Of a stretch of 50,577 bases of DNA, positions 7,306 to 17,153 are shown in pieces. This DNA comes from Streptococcus mitis SK597 (GTDB lineage: Bacteria > Bacillota > Bacilli > Lactobacillales > Streptococcaceae): contig NZ_AEDV01000081.1 in NCBI RefSeq assembly GCF_000148545.1, positions 1-50,577 on the forward strand, written 5' to 3'. Positions within the stretch are counted from its first letter, which is position 1. Every line of letters starts with the position of its first letter. The notes under the pieces were generated by a model that saw only the letters and a program-made list of their open reading frames with translations, made no database searches and had not been told where the DNA came from. Both the position numbers and the translations under genes were made by a program.

Positions 7306-8521
7306 GAGTTTCTCCCTTCTTTGCTACATCTGCTTCCAAGCGGTCTTTGACTTGAACCACATCCTTATCTCCACGACCTGATAGGCAGACAATCATAGAC
7401 TTTTCTGGTCCAAGTTCTTTGGCTAATTTCACTGCAAAGGCGATAGCATGGCTAGATTCCAAGGCTGGGATAATCCCTTCCACACGAGACAAGAGCTGGA
7501 ATCCTTCCAAGGCTTCTTCGTCCGTCACAGGGACATAGCTAGCACGTTTAATATCGTGGTAGTGAGAATGTTCTGGACCGATACCAGGGTAGTCCAAGCC
7601 TGCTGAGATAGAGAAGGCTTCAAGAATTTGACCATGGGCATCTTGGAGCACATCCATGAGAGAACCGTGAAGGACACCAGGACGACCCTTGGTCAAGGTA
7701 GCTGCGTGGTGCTCCGTATCCACACCAAGTCCAGCTGCTTCAGCCCCATACATGGCTACTGACTCATCTTCTACAAAGGGATGGAAGAGTCCGATAGCAT
7801 TAGAACCACCACCAACACAGGCTACTAGGGCATCTGGCAAATCTTGACCTGTCAAGTCACGGTACTGTTGTTTAGCTTCTCTACCGATGACACTTTGGAA
7901 GTCACGAACGATTTCTGGGAATGGATGAGGCCCCAAGGCAGAACCAAGAATATAGTGGGTATCATCGATATTAGCTACCCATGAACGAAGAGCCGCATTG
8001 ACCGCATCCTTGAGCACGCGCGAACCGTCTGTCACTGCTTCAACCTTGGCTCCCAAAAGCTCCATACGGAAGACATTGAGAGCTTGGCGTTTGACATCTT
8101 CCTCACCCATGTAGATAGTACATTCCATGTTAAAGAGGGCTGCAGCAGTTGCAGTTGCCACACCGTGCTGACCAGCACCTGTTTCAGCGATAATTTTCTT
8201 TTTACCCATGCGTTTAGCCAGAAGAACTTGTCCCAAGGCATTGTTAATCTTGTGGGCCCCTGTATGGTTGAGGTCTTCACGTTTGAGGTAAATCTTGGCT
8301 CCGCCAATATGCTGGGTCAAGTTTTTTGCGTAGTAAAGGGGAGTTTCACGTCCTACATACTGGCGTAAGAGCTGGTTTAATTCCTCTTGGAAACTTGGGT
8401 CTGCCTGACTTTCACGGTAGGCCTTCTCCAACTCCAAAACTGCTGTCATCAATGTTTCTGGGACGAAACGTCCACCGAATTTTCCGTAAAATCCATCTTT
8501 ATTTGGTTCTTGATATGCCAT
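7298..8521 (-). CDS. trpB: tryptophan synthase beta chain (operon copy)
   Basis: PLP enzyme joining indole and serine. The PLP lysine is K91 in [14 protein letters not shown]; the [13 protein letters not shown] segment carries the catalytic Glu, and the phosphate loop is GGGSNAIG. C-terminal SGRGDKDV is typical of TrpB1. It starts inside trpF (23-bp overlap) and overlaps trpA, so it is translationally coupled. Sequence around [20 protein letters not shown] and ARASYV-type positions differs clearly from the second copy at 13082-14260; both retain all catalytic residues I can check. Confidence 0.97.
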   Translation of the reverse strand: MAYQEPNKDGFYGKFGGRFVPETLMTAVLELEKAYRESQADPSFQEELNQLLRQYVGRETPLYYAKNLTQHIGGAKIYLKREDLNHTGAHKINNALGQVLLAKRMGKKKIIAETGAGQHGVATATAAALFNMECTIYMGEEDVKRQALNVFRMELLGAKVEAVTDGSRVLKDAVNAALRSWVANIDDTHYILGSALGPHPFPEIVRDFQSVIGREAKQQYRDLTGQDLPDALVACVGGGSNAIGLFHPFVEDESVAMYGAEAAGLGVDTEHHAATLTKGRPGVLHGSLMDVLQDAHGQILEAFSISAGLDYPGIGPEHSHYHDIKRASYVPVTDEEALEGFQLLSRVEGIIPALESSHAIAFAVKLAKELGPEKSMIVCLSGRGDKDVVQVKDRLEADVAKKGETHA

Positions 8522-9098
8522 TCTTTACCCTCTCTATAAATCTTCTAATCTTTTCCTGATCTTTTTGTCCGTCTGTCTCCACTCCGCTCGATACATCTAC
8601 TGCATAGGGAGTAAAGTGTTGAATTGCTTTTACTACATTGTCTTCATTAAGGCCACCTGCGATAAAGAAAGGCTGAGTTAATCCTGTCGTATCCAGTTGA
8701 GCCCAGTCAAAGGTCTGGCCACTCCCAGCCACAGGGGCATCAAAGAGTAGATAGTCTGCCTGAGAATTGGGCACATGACCCTCTCCATCCACCTGCACAG
8801 CCTGAATACTGACACAAGGCAAATTCTCAAACAAATCATCTGCCACCTGACCGTGAACTTGAACCAAGTCCAAGCCAACTTTGTCAATCGCTTCTAGCAG
8901 TTCTGCCCGACTTGGTGAAACAAATACACCAACCTTTTTGACATCTACAGGAATAAACTTTGCCAACTCAGCAGCCTGATCCAAGGTCACCTGTCTTTTG
9001 CTAGGTGCGAAGACAAAACCGATGTAGTCGGATCCTGCTGAAACGGCTGTTTCTACCGCTTCTTTAGTCGATAGTCCACAAATCTTAACCTTTGTCAA
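8499..9098 (-). CDS. trpF: phosphoribosylanthranilate isomerase
   Basis: Amadori rearrangement of phosphoribosylanthranilate in Trp synthesis. TIM-barrel motifs: [10 protein letters not shown] with the catalytic Cys at residue about 6, [35 protein letters not shown] with the catalytic Asp, and AGGLNEDNV...[11 protein letters not shown] place the start at the TTG (complement of 9096-9098) behind AAGGAG, which gives the normal [10 protein letters not shown]-terminus and 199 aa; the open frame upstream lies inside trpC. It overlaps the trpC end by 14 bases. Confidence 0.95.
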   Translation of the reverse strand: MTKVKICGLSTKEAVETAVSAGSDYIGFVFAPSKRQVTLDQAAELAKFIPVDVKKVGVFVSPSRAELLEAIDKVGLDLVQVHGQVADDLFENLPCVSIQAVQVDGEGHVPNSQADYLLFDAPVAGSGQTFDWAQLDTTGLTQPFFIAGGLNEDNVVKAIQHFTPYAVDVSSGVETDGQKDQEKIRRFIERVKNGISRTK

Positions 9099-9852
9099 TT
9101 TGCAACTCCTTGATTCTTTGAGCCACATCCTCTGCCTGCATGAGAGCTGTCCCAACTAAAATTCCGTTAAAGGATGGTGCTACTCGTTCCGCATCCTGCC
9201 CTGTGAAAATAGCAGATTCAGAAATGTAATAGCGACCTTCCTCAAAGTGCTGGACCAAATCTACACTGGTCTGCAAGTCGACCTCAAAGGTAGTCAAATT
9301 GCGGTTATTAACACCAATAATCTCCGCACCAAGTCTGTGTGCTACCTCTAGTTCAGCTAGATTGTGAGTCTCCACTAAAACTTCTAGACCAAGTTCCGTT
9401 GCGTAGTCATAAAGTTCCTTAAGACGTTCTTCTGACAAGGCAGCCACAATGAGCAAGATGACTGTCGCACCTGCATTGCGAGCGCGGATGATTTGCTTTT
9501 CATCGATAATAAAGTCCTTGTTAAGCGTCGGAATCTGTATCTGACTGGAAATCTCCCGTAGATAATCCAAATGTCCTTTAAAGAAAACTTCATCTGTCAG
9601 AACAGAAATCATCACTGCTCCGTTTTCTTCATAAGTCTGGGCCTGTTGCACAATATCCACATCAAGATTGATATCTCCCAGACTAGGGCTAGCCTTCTTG
9701 ACTTCAGCGATTACCTGCAAGCGTTCCTGATGATTCTTCAAAAATTCTGCCAAGAGATAGGTCTGGCGCAGGGGCTGGATTTCCTCCAGCTCCATCTGCT
9801 CAACCTCACGCGCCTTCTGCTCCAAAATTCGTGCTAAAAATTCCTGACTCAT
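9085..9852 (-). CDS. trpC: indole-3-glycerol phosphate synthase
   Basis: Closes the indole ring from carboxyphenylamino-deoxyribulose phosphate. Typical motifs are [15 protein letters not shown] (catalytic Lys), [49 protein letters not shown] and [15 protein letters not shown]. 255 aa. Its ATG overlaps the trpD stop (ATGA) and its end overlaps trpF, as is usual in a tightly coupled operon. Confidence 0.97.
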   Translation of the reverse strand: MSQEFLARILEQKAREVEQMELEEIQPLRQTYLLAEFLKNHQERLQVIAEVKKASPSLGDINLDVDIVQQAQTYEENGAVMISVLTDEVFFKGHLDYLREISSQIQIPTLNKDFIIDEKQIIRARNAGATVILLIVAALSEERLKELYDYATELGLEVLVETHNLAELEVAHRLGAEIIGVNNRNLTTFEVDLQTSVDLVQHFEEGRYYISESAIFTGQDAERVAPSFNGILVGTALMQAEDVAQRIKELQIDKG

Positions 9853-10853
9853 TTTTGGTACTCCTGTAACAGTCTGAGTTTTTCAAGGGCCTTGCCACTA
9901 GCAATCACTTGACGAGCTAATGCAACTCCATCCTTGATACTAGCTACCTTACCATTAGCATAGAAACCAAGACCAGCATTTAAAACTGTCGTTTCCAAGA
10001 ATGGACTTGGTTCATTTTTAAGAACGCTGAGCAAAATTTCTGCATTTTCCTGAGCATTGCCACCACGGATAGCTTCGATAGCGTAGCGCTCCATCTCTAA
10101 ATCCTCTGGAGTAAAGCTTGATAAGGTGATTTCGCCATTTTCAAGAAGTGCAATTTTGGTTGTTCCATTCAAACCAGCTTCATCCAATCCTTCTGGTCCA
10201 GCAACCACGATGGCACGTTTGCGACCCATGTTTTTCAAAACCTGAGCTGTACTTTCTAGAAGTTCTGGACGACTAATACCAAGAAGCTGTGTTTCCAAAG
10301 CCATTGGGTGAATCAGAGGACCAGTCAAGTTCATGATCGTTGGAATTCCCAATTCCAAACGAGCTGGCATGATGTATTTCATTGCTGGGTGCATATTTTT
10401 AGCAAAGAGAAAGACGATACCAGTTTTATCAAAGACCTTACCTAATTCAGCTGGTTTGAGGTCAAGGTTAATACCCAAGGCTTCTAGGACATCTGCAGAA
10501 CCAGATTTAGAAGAAATCGAGCGATTACCATGCTTGGCCATATGAACACCGCCACCAGCCAAGACAAAGGCTGCAGTTGTAGAGATGTTAAAGCTGAAAG
10601 ACTTGTCCCCACCTGTACCACAGTTGTCCATAGCGTCATGGATTTCAGTTGGAATGTGTTGGGCATGTCCTCTCATGACTTGGGCAATGGCTGTGCGTTC
10701 CTCAGGTGTTTCCCCCTTCATCTTAAGAGCCAAGAGGAGAGAAGCAATCTGCGCCTCCGTTACACGCCCAGTTACGATACGCTCAATGACATCCGTCATT
10801 TCCACACCTGATAAATTTTCAAATTTTGCTAGTTTTTCAATAATCTCTTTCAT
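9849..10853 (-). CDS. trpD: anthranilate phosphoribosyltransferase
   Basis: Couples anthranilate with PRPP. The PRPP site [20 protein letters not shown] and [21 protein letters not shown] are intact, and the metal-binding acidic pair falls in [16 protein letters not shown]. 334 aa, full length. Ten bases separate it from trpG and four bases overlap trpC. Confidence 0.97.
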   Translation of the reverse strand: MKEIIEKLAKFENLSGVEMTDVIERIVTGRVTEAQIASLLLALKMKGETPEERTAIAQVMRGHAQHIPTEIHDAMDNCGTGGDKSFSFNISTTAAFVLAGGGVHMAKHGNRSISSKSGSADVLEALGINLDLKPAELGKVFDKTGIVFLFAKNMHPAMKYIMPARLELGIPTIMNLTGPLIHPMALETQLLGISRPELLESTAQVLKNMGRKRAIVVAGPEGLDEAGLNGTTKIALLENGEITLSSFTPEDLEMERYAIEAIRGGNAQENAEILLSVLKNEPSPFLETTVLNAGLGFYANGKVASIKDGVALARQVIASGKALEKLRLLQEYQK

Positions 10854-10863
10854 CCTGGTTTCC

Positions 10864-11430
10864 TCACTTTACAACCTTCTCGATAAAATTCCGAATAGAA
10901 GACAAGCCATCTGGCGTTCCAATGCTTTCTGGATGGTACTGGAAGCCATAAATCGGTAGGTTTTTATGTTGAATCCCCATGATGGCTTGGTCATCAGTCG
11001 AACGAGCTGTCACTTCAAAGTCTTCTGGCATTTCTTCAATTAAAATACTGTGGTAACGCATGACCGCACGGCCATCCTCGATACCTAGATACAAAACAGA
11101 TGGTGCTTCAAAGCTGATATTGCTCTGTTTCCCATGCATGACTTTTGGAGCCAAACCTAACTTACCACCAAAGACTTCTGCAATGGCTTGGTGGCCCAAA
11201 CAAATCCCAAGAATCGGCTTCTTGCCAGCAAAATCACGAATCATGTCTTCCATCTTACCAGCATCAACTGGCCAACCAGGACCAGGAGAAAAGACCAGAC
11301 CATCTGCTTTTTCAGCTTCTTCATACAGCTTGGGATCATCATTTCTCAAGACCTGAACTTCTGCAAAATTCCCAATGTATTGGGCCAAGTTATAGGTAAA
11401 AGAATCATAGTTGTCAATCAATAAAATCAT
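10864..11430 (-). CDS. trpG: anthranilate synthase glutamine amidotransferase subunit
   Basis: Supplies ammonia from glutamine to TrpE. Class I amidotransferase with [22 protein letters not shown], the nucleophile Cys in [12 protein letters not shown], and the His-Glu pair in [11 protein letters not shown]. 188 aa. Overlaps the trpE stop by four bases (ATGA), so both subunits are made together. It might also serve folate synthesis as PabA if no separate pabA exists; I cannot judge that here. Confidence 0.96.
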   Translation of the reverse strand: MILLIDNYDSFTYNLAQYIGNFAEVQVLRNDDPKLYEEAEKADGLVFSPGPGWPVDAGKMEDMIRDFAGKKPILGICLGHQAIAEVFGGKLGLAPKVMHGKQSNISFEAPSVLYLGIEDGRAVMRYHSILIEEMPEDFEVTARSTDDQAIMGIQHKNLPIYGFQYHPESIGTPDGLSSIRNFIEKVVK

Positions 11431-12788
11431 GGTCTTAGTTCTCCAATTCTAGTCATAGATTTAGCCTTGTTAATGGTTTCTTGGTATTCGTTTTGGGCGA
11501 TGGAGTCGTAGACAATCCCTGCCCCAGCCTGCACATAAGCTGTTTGATTTTTGAGAATCATAGTTCGAATGGCAATGGCAAAATCCATATCGCCCGTCGC
11601 AGACAAGTAGCCGATTGCTCCTGCGTATACGCCCCGTTTTTCTGTTTCTAGTTCATAGATGCGTCTCATCGCTCGAATCTTTGGTGCTCCAGAAACTGTT
11701 CCAGCAGGAAGTGTTGCTTTCAAAGCATCCATAGCAGTGAGTTCTGGAAGCAAACGCCCCTTGACCACGCTGGTCAAATGCATAACATAACGGAAGAGCT
11801 CCACTTCCATATACTTGGTGACTTGGACACTGGCCGTTTCAGAGATGCGACCAATATCATTACGACCCAAGTCTACTAACATTCGATGCTCTGCCGTTTC
11901 CTTCTCATCCGAAAGCAGGTCTGTCGCCAAAGCCTTGTCTTCTTCATCCGTAGCTCCTCTTGGTCGCGTACCCGCAATCGGATTGGTTGTTACGATGCCA
12001 TTTTTGACAGAAACCAAACTTTCTGGACTGGCACCGATGATTTGATAATCCCCAAAATCATAGAAATAAAGGTAATTAGAAGGATTAGTCACGCGGAGAT
12101 TTCTGTAGAAGTCAAATGGATTTCCAGTCACTTCTGCTGAGAAACGCTGGCTGAGTACACATTGGAACATATCCCCATTACGAATCAAGTCACGAGCTGT
12201 TTCCACCATTTCCTCAAACTTCTGAGGAGCGATATGCGGTTTGAAGTCCAGCGGAGATAGATCCAAGTCTTCAAATTCATTTGGAGCAGGAATGCGTAAT
12301 TCCTCAAGCACTTGGTTCAAGGCTTTTTCCAAGTCTTCTTGACTACGCTCACTATAGAGAGCATCCTCGATGACATGAATTTTTTCCTTCTTGTGGTCAA
12401 AGACCATGTAACTCTCATAGACAAAGAAATGCATGTCTGGCGTTCCAATTGTATCTTGAGGGATTTGACCAATTTCTTCATAAAGCGAAATCATATCGTA
12501 ACCAACAAAACCAATTGCCCCACCACCAAAAGGTAGATCTAAATGGTGCTGGCTCTTATGAGTCACTTCATAAAGGAAATCTAAGGGATCCTGATCAATC
12601 ACTTGACCATTTTGATAAAGAACTCCATTTTCAAACTTAATCTCAAAAACTGGATTATAGGCTAAGATAGAAAAACGAGCTGTTTCCTTGTCTCTCGGAA
12701 TACTTTCTAAAATAACCTTGTGTTGCCCCTGTAGGCGCATATAAGCCAAGATTGGTGATAAGACATCTCCATGAATGATTCGTTCCAT
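11427..12788 (-). CDS. trpE: anthranilate synthase component I
   Basis: Makes anthranilate from chorismate. The feedback site LESIPRDKETARFS near the N-terminus suggests tryptophan inhibition. Chorismate-binding motifs include CVLSQRFS, IIGASPESLV, TNPIAGTRPRG, EHRMLVDLGRNDIG, GTVSGAPKIRAM and YAGAIGYLS. The start is the ATG at 12786-12788 (MERIIHG) behind GGGAAA; the 34 extra in-frame codons upstream lie in the T-box terminator region. 453 aa. First gene of trpEGDCFBA. Confidence 0.96.
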   Translation of the reverse strand: MERIIHGDVLSPILAYMRLQGQHKVILESIPRDKETARFSILAYNPVFEIKFENGVLYQNGQVIDQDPLDFLYEVTHKSQHHLDLPFGGGAIGFVGYDMISLYEEIGQIPQDTIGTPDMHFFVYESYMVFDHKKEKIHVIEDALYSERSQEDLEKALNQVLEELRIPAPNEFEDLDLSPLDFKPHIAPQKFEEMVETARDLIRNGDMFQCVLSQRFSAEVTGNPFDFYRNLRVTNPSNYLYFYDFGDYQIIGASPESLVSVKNGIVTTNPIAGTRPRGATDEEDKALATDLLSDEKETAEHRMLVDLGRNDIGRISETASVQVTKYMEVELFRYVMHLTSVVKGRLLPELTAMDALKATLPAGTVSGAPKIRAMRRIYELETEKRGVYAGAIGYLSATGDMDFAIAIRTMILKNQTAYVQAGAGIVYDSIAQNEYQETINKAKSMTRIGELRP

Positions 12789-12835
12789 TGTAATTTCCCT
12801 TTCAGTTCTACTTCTAGTCCGTGGCGACTGTATGA

Positions 12836-13080
12836 AAAATCCCCACGCAAAATAACTTGCGTGAGGACGAAATTCGCGGTGCCACCTCAATTATAGGATT
12901 TCTCCTATCTCTCATTCCTGTCTTAGAAAGATTCTGTAACAGGTTGTGCGATAAAGGGCACTCCCTTGAGAATTATGTTTTCTTCTCTCGTTTCAGATGG
13001 ACCCAACCTTACAGCTTTCTCTGCTTGTTTCCAGCAACCACAAGCTCTCTGTGAGAGAAAAGACTGTAATTTTTCCATCT
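12836..13080 (-). ncRNA. T-box leader of trpE (tRNA-Trp specific)
   Basis: The T-box core AGGTGGCACCGCG is the complement of 12875-12887. The terminator CCTCACGC..GCGTGGGG plus T-run covers 12836-12865. Stem I closes with AGATGGA (13074-13080) against TCCATCT (12995-13001), and a second helix pairs TTACAG (13064-13069) with CTGTAA (13009-13014). The specifier loop between them reads GGTTGGG and contains UGG (complement of 13003-13005), the Trp codon. Stem I begins two bases after the trpB2 stop codon, and no good promoter is visible between, so this element probably sits inside a longer transcript. Confidence 0.9.
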
Positions 13081-13081
13081 A

Positions 13082-14260
13082 TTATTTTTTAGCTTCTAGG
13101 TAGTCCGCAATTGCAGCTACATCCTTGTCTCCACGACCAGAGACATTGATGATGATAATGTCGTCTTTACTTAGTTTCGGTGCACGTTTAACTGCTTCTG
13201 CGATAGCGTGCGAACTTTCAATCGCCGGGATAATTCCTTCAGTCTTGCTGAGAAGGAGGAGAGCCTGAACAGCTTCTTCATCCGTCGCTGCAACATATTC
13301 TACGCGACCTGAATCTTTGAAGTAGGCGTGTTCTGGGCCAACCCCTGGATAGTCCAATCCAGCTGAGATAGAGTAAACTGGAGCTAGTTCTCCATCTTCC
13401 TTAAAGACTGCATAGGTCTTCATACCATCAACAATTCCGATACTACCTTTTGTCATAGTAGCTGCGTGCTTGTCTGTGTCAAGTCCATGACCAGCAGCTT
13501 CGACCCCAACCAATTTAACTTCTTGATCAGCCACATACTGAGAAAAAGCACCGATGGCATTAGAGCCACCACCTACACAGGCAATAACGTAGTCTGGTAA
13601 ACGACCTTCTTTTTCTAAGATTTGACGGCGAGATTCTTCACTGATGACCTTTTGGAACTCATGAACAATGGTTGGATATGGGTGAGGACCTACAGCAGAT
13701 CCCAGAACATAGAAGGCTTCAAGGTCATTCATCCATGCTCCAAAGGCTGCATCGACCGCATCCTTGAGAGTTCGTGTCCCCGTTTCAACTGCGTGAACAG
13801 TTGCTCCCATCATCTCCATACGGAAAACATTGAGACGTTGACGCTCCACATCCTCTGCCCCCATGTAGACATCACAAGCCATACCAAACTTGGCTGCAGC
13901 CGCTGCTGTCGCAACACCGTGCTGACCAGCTCCTGTTTCTGCAATCACTCGTTTTTTGCCCATACGTTTGGCCAAAAGAATTTGTCCTAAAACATTGTTG
14001 AGCTTGTGAGAACCAAGGTGGTTAAGATCTTCACGTTTGAGATAAATCTTAGCTCCACCTAGGTGCTCTGTCAAACTTTCTGCAAAATAGAGCGGTGTTT
14101 CGCGACCTGAATAGTCCTTCAAATAATGACGAAATTCTACCAAAAATTCTGGATCATCCTTGTACTTGTCAAATGTCACTTCCAACTCATCCAACAAAGC
14201 CTGAATCGGCTCCGGTACAAAACTACCACCAAATTGTCCAAAATAACCTTTAGTTGTCAT
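13082..14260 (-). CDS. trpB: second tryptophan synthase beta chain
   Basis: A complete TrpB paralogue, 392 aa. The PLP lysine is K86 in [36 protein letters not shown] and [10 protein letters not shown] are intact. Segments such as [39 protein letters not shown] resemble the enterobacterial-type TrpB more than the operon copy does, so it probably came by transfer rather than recent duplication (inference by eye). It has its own promoter and Trp T-box and lies directly upstream of the trpE T-box. It may work with TrpA or use free indole alone. Confidence 0.92.
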   Translation of the reverse strand: MTTKGYFGQFGGSFVPEPIQALLDELEVTFDKYKDDPEFLVEFRHYLKDYSGRETPLYFAESLTEHLGGAKIYLKREDLNHLGSHKLNNVLGQILLAKRMGKKRVIAETGAGQHGVATAAAAAKFGMACDVYMGAEDVERQRLNVFRMEMMGATVHAVETGTRTLKDAVDAAFGAWMNDLEAFYVLGSAVGPHPYPTIVHEFQKVISEESRRQILEKEGRLPDYVIACVGGGSNAIGAFSQYVADQEVKLVGVEAAGHGLDTDKHAATMTKGSIGIVDGMKTYAVFKEDGELAPVYSISAGLDYPGVGPEHAYFKDSGRVEYVAATDEEAVQALLLLSKTEGIIPAIESSHAIAEAVKRAPKLSKDDIIIINVSGRGDKDVAAIADYLEAKK

Positions 14261-14391
14261 AAAATTTTCCTCTTTCCATATTAATCCGGCCTTTTTGTTT
14301 GCTTTTAGTAGTAGGCAAGGAGCTGTAGATAGAACTCAAGTTCATCAAAGCGACTTAACGCCCTAATAAAAGATAAACAAAACGACGGATA

Positions 14392-14680
14392 GAAAAAAGC
14401 CCACACACAGAATATACTTCCGTGTGAGGGCGTTGGTAACGCGGTGCCACCTCAATTATAAAGGGACTATCCCCTTTACATCTCTACCTTGTCTAACAAC
14501 AAGTTGCACTGTAAGGTGTGCGCACCGAATTTTCATTGTTTCAAATTCATTTTTAAAATCAGCCCACTTTCACTACTTCCAACCACCTGTTCACAATCAC
14601 CACAGGCTCCCTGAAGATCAAAAATAGTTACTTTTCTGATTTGTTGAACTTATTTTAATACTTTGTTTTTTCTTTGTCAA
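14392..14680 (-). ncRNA. promoter and T-box leader of the second trpB (tRNA-Trp specific)
   Basis: Promoter: TTGACA (14675-14680), 17 bases, TAAAAT (14652-14657). The leader has AATCAG/CTGATT closing stem I (14636-14641 with 14557-14562), an inner ACTA/TAGT helix and a specifier loop GAAAGTGGG containing UGG (complement of 14564-14566). The T-box AGGTGGCACCGCG is the complement of 14440-14452, followed by a terminator with T-run at 14392-14431. Layout matches the second T-box at 12836-13080. Confidence 0.88.
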
Positions 14681-14714
14681 GACTTTTTTACGATTTTTTT
14701 GAAAGATGTGTGAT

Positions 14715-14757
14715 TCGAATGTGATAATGTCTTTAGTAAATCGAACGTGAAAATGTC
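14715..14757. repeat. paired 17-bp repeats, possible insertion sequence end
   Basis: TCGAATGTGATAATGTC (14715-14731) recurs as TCGAACGTGAAAATGTC (14741-14757), 26 bases apart with two mismatches. Multiple terminal repeats of this size with GTGAAAATGTCC are seen in IS21-family ends, but no transposase is present, so this is at most a remnant. Confidence 0.35.
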
Positions 14758-14867
14758 CCACTTGTTAGAAATTGGATCCAACTCAATAGAAACTGAATAG
14801 ATGCTAAACAGAACTTACTTTAGAACACTCCATCTTTTCCATTAGGATTTTCAAGAATTAAACAATA

Positions 14868-15869
14868 CTAGAAACTCTGTCTCCTAACAAGTTTAGTAGA
14901 AACTTCAACAGATGTGACACTTTCCCCCTTTATAATTGCTAATACCCCTTCAATCATTTCTTGAGCTAATTTAACATAATTAGGAGAAATTGTAGATAAA
15001 GCTGGAGTATAATATTGAGAAATTGGAATATTGTCAAATCCGATTATTGAAATATCATCAGGAATGGTAATTTCCTTCTCATAGCAAGAACGAATCAATC
15101 CCTGTACTTTTTCATCACCGGATACAAAAATCAAATCAGGATAATTTTGATTAGATAGATGTCTTGTAGCATATGAATAAACCGAATCTATTGTAGTTAG
15201 ACCATATACTACTTTCAAATCCATTTCATAGTTATTATCATTTAAAAAAGCACGAACCCCTCTCTCTCGATCAATATTAACAAGGGATTCTCCTCCCATA
15301 AGTAACCACATACTATTAATGTTTTCTTTTGATACTAATTTCATCATGTCATAAGTGGCCTGAAAATTGTTGTTAGAAACATACACAACATTAGGTGTTC
15401 TAGATTCTCCAAAAACTATGAATGGAATTTTATTCTTTTGTAAGTAATTAATCCGAATATCTTCTTTACTTTCATAAAATACTATTACACCATCTATCAA
15501 ACTTCCTGTACTCGAGATTATTGAATTACTAATTGTATCCTCTTCACTAAAATATTCAACAATAGCGTTAACACCATACTCTTTACAAGTTTGTAAAACT
15601 TTATCTAATAAAGTTTGGAACCAAATTAAAGGAAAAGAGTCGATTTTTTTTACAGAAATCAATATATTTATAGCTTCTTTTTTAGTTAAATTTCTTGCAT
15701 ACGCATTTGGAATATACGACAATTCTTCTATAACTTTTTGAATCGCTTGATAAGTTTCTTCTTTAACATTTACTCCACCATTAATAACTCGTGAAACTGT
15801 TTTTGGAGAAAAACCTGATAAACGTGCAATATCATAAATAGTTACCTTTTTCCCATTTATATTTTTCAT
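14868..15869 (-). CDS. LacI/GalR-family transcriptional regulator, 333 aa
   Basis: N-terminal LacI helix-turn-helix VTIYDIARLSGFSPKTVSRVINGG with the hinge helix NAYARNL near residue 55, followed by a periplasmic-binding-protein-like sensor domain (LIDGVIVFYES, FVSGDEKVQG, DISIIGFDNIPISQYY, ALSTISPNY). It lies downstream of the ABC importer genes but has its own promoter TTGTTA-N17-TATAGT (complement of 15924-15929 and 15901-15906). It is the obvious candidate to bind the matching palindromes at 21745-21758 and 28018-28031, ahead of the importer operon and pfbA operon. The effector is unknown, probably a sugar or sugar phosphate taken up by the importer. Confidence 0.9.
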   Translation of the reverse strand: MKNINGKKVTIYDIARLSGFSPKTVSRVINGGVNVKEETYQAIQKVIEELSYIPNAYARNLTKKEAINILISVKKIDSFPLIWFQTLLDKVLQTCKEYGVNAIVEYFSEEDTISNSIISSTGSLIDGVIVFYESKEDIRINYLQKNKIPFIVFGESRTPNVVYVSNNNFQATYDMMKLVSKENINSMWLLMGGESLVNIDRERGVRAFLNDNNYEMDLKVVYGLTTIDSVYSYATRHLSNQNYPDLIFVSGDEKVQGLIRSCYEKEITIPDDISIIGFDNIPISQYYTPALSTISPNYVKLAQEMIEGVLAIIKGESVTSVEVSTKLVRRQSF

Positions 15870-15976
15870 TTCAGTCCTCCATTACGAACATTCTAATATT
15901 ACTATACAATATTTAATTTTTTTTAACAAGAGAATTTAGTAAATTATTTAAGATCAACAAATCCACAAAATTAATT

Positions 15977-16345
15977 TTACAAATATTCTTCCCCTTCAAA
16001 AAAGTTTAAATTGCATTTCACACCTTTATTTTTAAGAATGTTTCCAACTTCACGACAAATAAATTCATATGAGAAAAAACTACCATAAAATTCTAGATTA
16101 ACTTTTTCAGTAAAATTTGTAGGATTTATAAAAACATATAATAGCCTGTCAATGTAACATTCTAACATAGAGTTAATTTTTTCTTTAAAAATAACATTTG
16201 TTATCAACTCATCAGGAGGTAAATGAAAGGCAAACACCATTTCACAAATATCATAAAAAGAAATAAATTTGTATACTTGTATCAAACAATTATTATCAAA
16301 ATATTCTATTTTACCTAAATCAAAATAAAATTTATAATCTTTCAT
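15977..16345 (-). CDS. hypothetical protein, 122 aa
   Basis: No family recognised. The sequence is Phe/Tyr/Asn-rich (MKDYKFYFDLGKIEYFDNN) with a mixed alpha/beta pattern and no signal peptide or membrane helix. ATG behind CAGAGG. It lies between the LacI gene and mgtC, after the mgtC terminator at 16396-16432, so its expression may depend on read-through. The position suggests a role connected with the importer cluster, but the sequence itself does not say which. Confidence 0.6.
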   Translation of the reverse strand: MKDYKFYFDLGKIEYFDNNCLIQVYKFISFYDICEMVFAFHLPPDELITNVIFKEKINSMLECYIDRLLYVFINPTNFTEKVNLEFYGSFFSYEFICREVGNILKNKGVKCNLNFFEGEEYL

Positions 16346-16395
16346 AAAAACCTCTGAGCAAAAATCTACTCAAAAATTAGATGATTAAAACATCT

Positions 16396-16432
16396 AAAAA
16401 ACAAAAGGACAAAAACATCTGTCCCTTTGTTT
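16396..16432 (-). terminator. intrinsic terminator after mgtC
   Basis: On the minus strand ACAAAGGGACA pairs with TGTCCTTTTGT (one G-U pair) around an 8-base loop, followed by TTTTTT. It closes the 2H-ABC-mgtC operon, just after the mgtC stop. Confidence 0.75.
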
Positions 16433-16440
16433 ACTAAATT

Positions 16441-17151
16441 TCAGCTAATTTCTTCGACATAAATAACACCTACAATATTAGCAATTTCTTCCATCAAACG
16501 AAGATGTTCAAATCTTCCTGATAGTTCTAGAGTAATAAATGATGCTATTTTTTTTTCTGGAACATCAAAATATTCAATTCTTTCTGAATTAACATCTCCA
16601 AATGCAGTTCTAGAATCAGTCATTCTAATGCCATTCTCAGCACAGTATACTAGTACTCGATTATATGCCTCTGTAGATCTAACAACGATATACAATTCGA
16701 TTATCTTTGAACGACTTTGAAGATATTTTTTTAAAGGTTGGAACATAGTTATAACACTCCAAACAGAAACTGCTCCTAGTACGGCTCCTTCATAAAAACC
16801 AACACCTATAGCTAGACCGATTCCAGCTGAAGCCCATATTCCGGCTGCAGTTGTTAAACCAGTTATTTTCTTTTTATCTGTAATAAGTATTGTTCCAGCC
16901 CCAAGAAAACCAACACCTGATATAACTTGCGCACCTAAGCGTGTAGGATCTCCTGTACCAAATTTATAAGATACATACTCATTAGTCATCATAATTAAAC
17001 ATGCAGCCAGACAAACAATACTATGTGTACGAATACCTGCTGGTTGAGATTTACTTCCTCTCTCTAAACCAATTACACCACCAATAACTAATGAAAGTAC
17101 AATTCTTAATACAATTTCGATATATGATAGTCCTAAGCTTGTTGCCTGCAT
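16441..17151 (-). CDS. MgtC/SapB-family membrane protein, 236 aa
   Basis: Four or five N-terminal membrane helices with the family signature VIGGVIGLERGSKSQPAGIRTHSIVCLAA, then RLGAQVISGVGFLGAGTI, and a C-terminal cytosolic ACT-like domain (residues about 150-236). MgtC proteins in pathogens act in low-magnesium survival and restrain ATP synthase; here the gene is two bases behind the ABC permease gene, so it belongs to the transport operon. In this setting a role in phosphate or Mg-phosphate balance is plausible, but that is inference. Confidence 0.88.
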   Translation of the reverse strand: MQATSLGLSYIEIVLRIVLSLVIGGVIGLERGSKSQPAGIRTHSIVCLAACLIMMTNEYVSYKFGTGDPTRLGAQVISGVGFLGAGTILITDKKKITGLTTAAGIWASAGIGLAIGVGFYEGAVLGAVSVWSVITMFQPLKKYLQSRSKIIELYIVVRSTEAYNRVLVYCAENGIRMTDSRTAFGDVNSERIEYFDVPEKKIASFITLELSGRFEHLRLMEEIANIVGVIYVEEIS

Positions 17152-17153
17152 TA

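Noticed and set aside
12789-12890. 34-codon N-terminal extension of TrpE
   Set aside because: It would be read through the T-box terminator and the extra sequence is not TrpE-like.
14868-15869. LacI-family protein as CcpA
   Set aside because: Its context and operator candidates are local, and it lies beside a sugar cluster; CcpA is normally next to a proline peptidase gene and acts globally.
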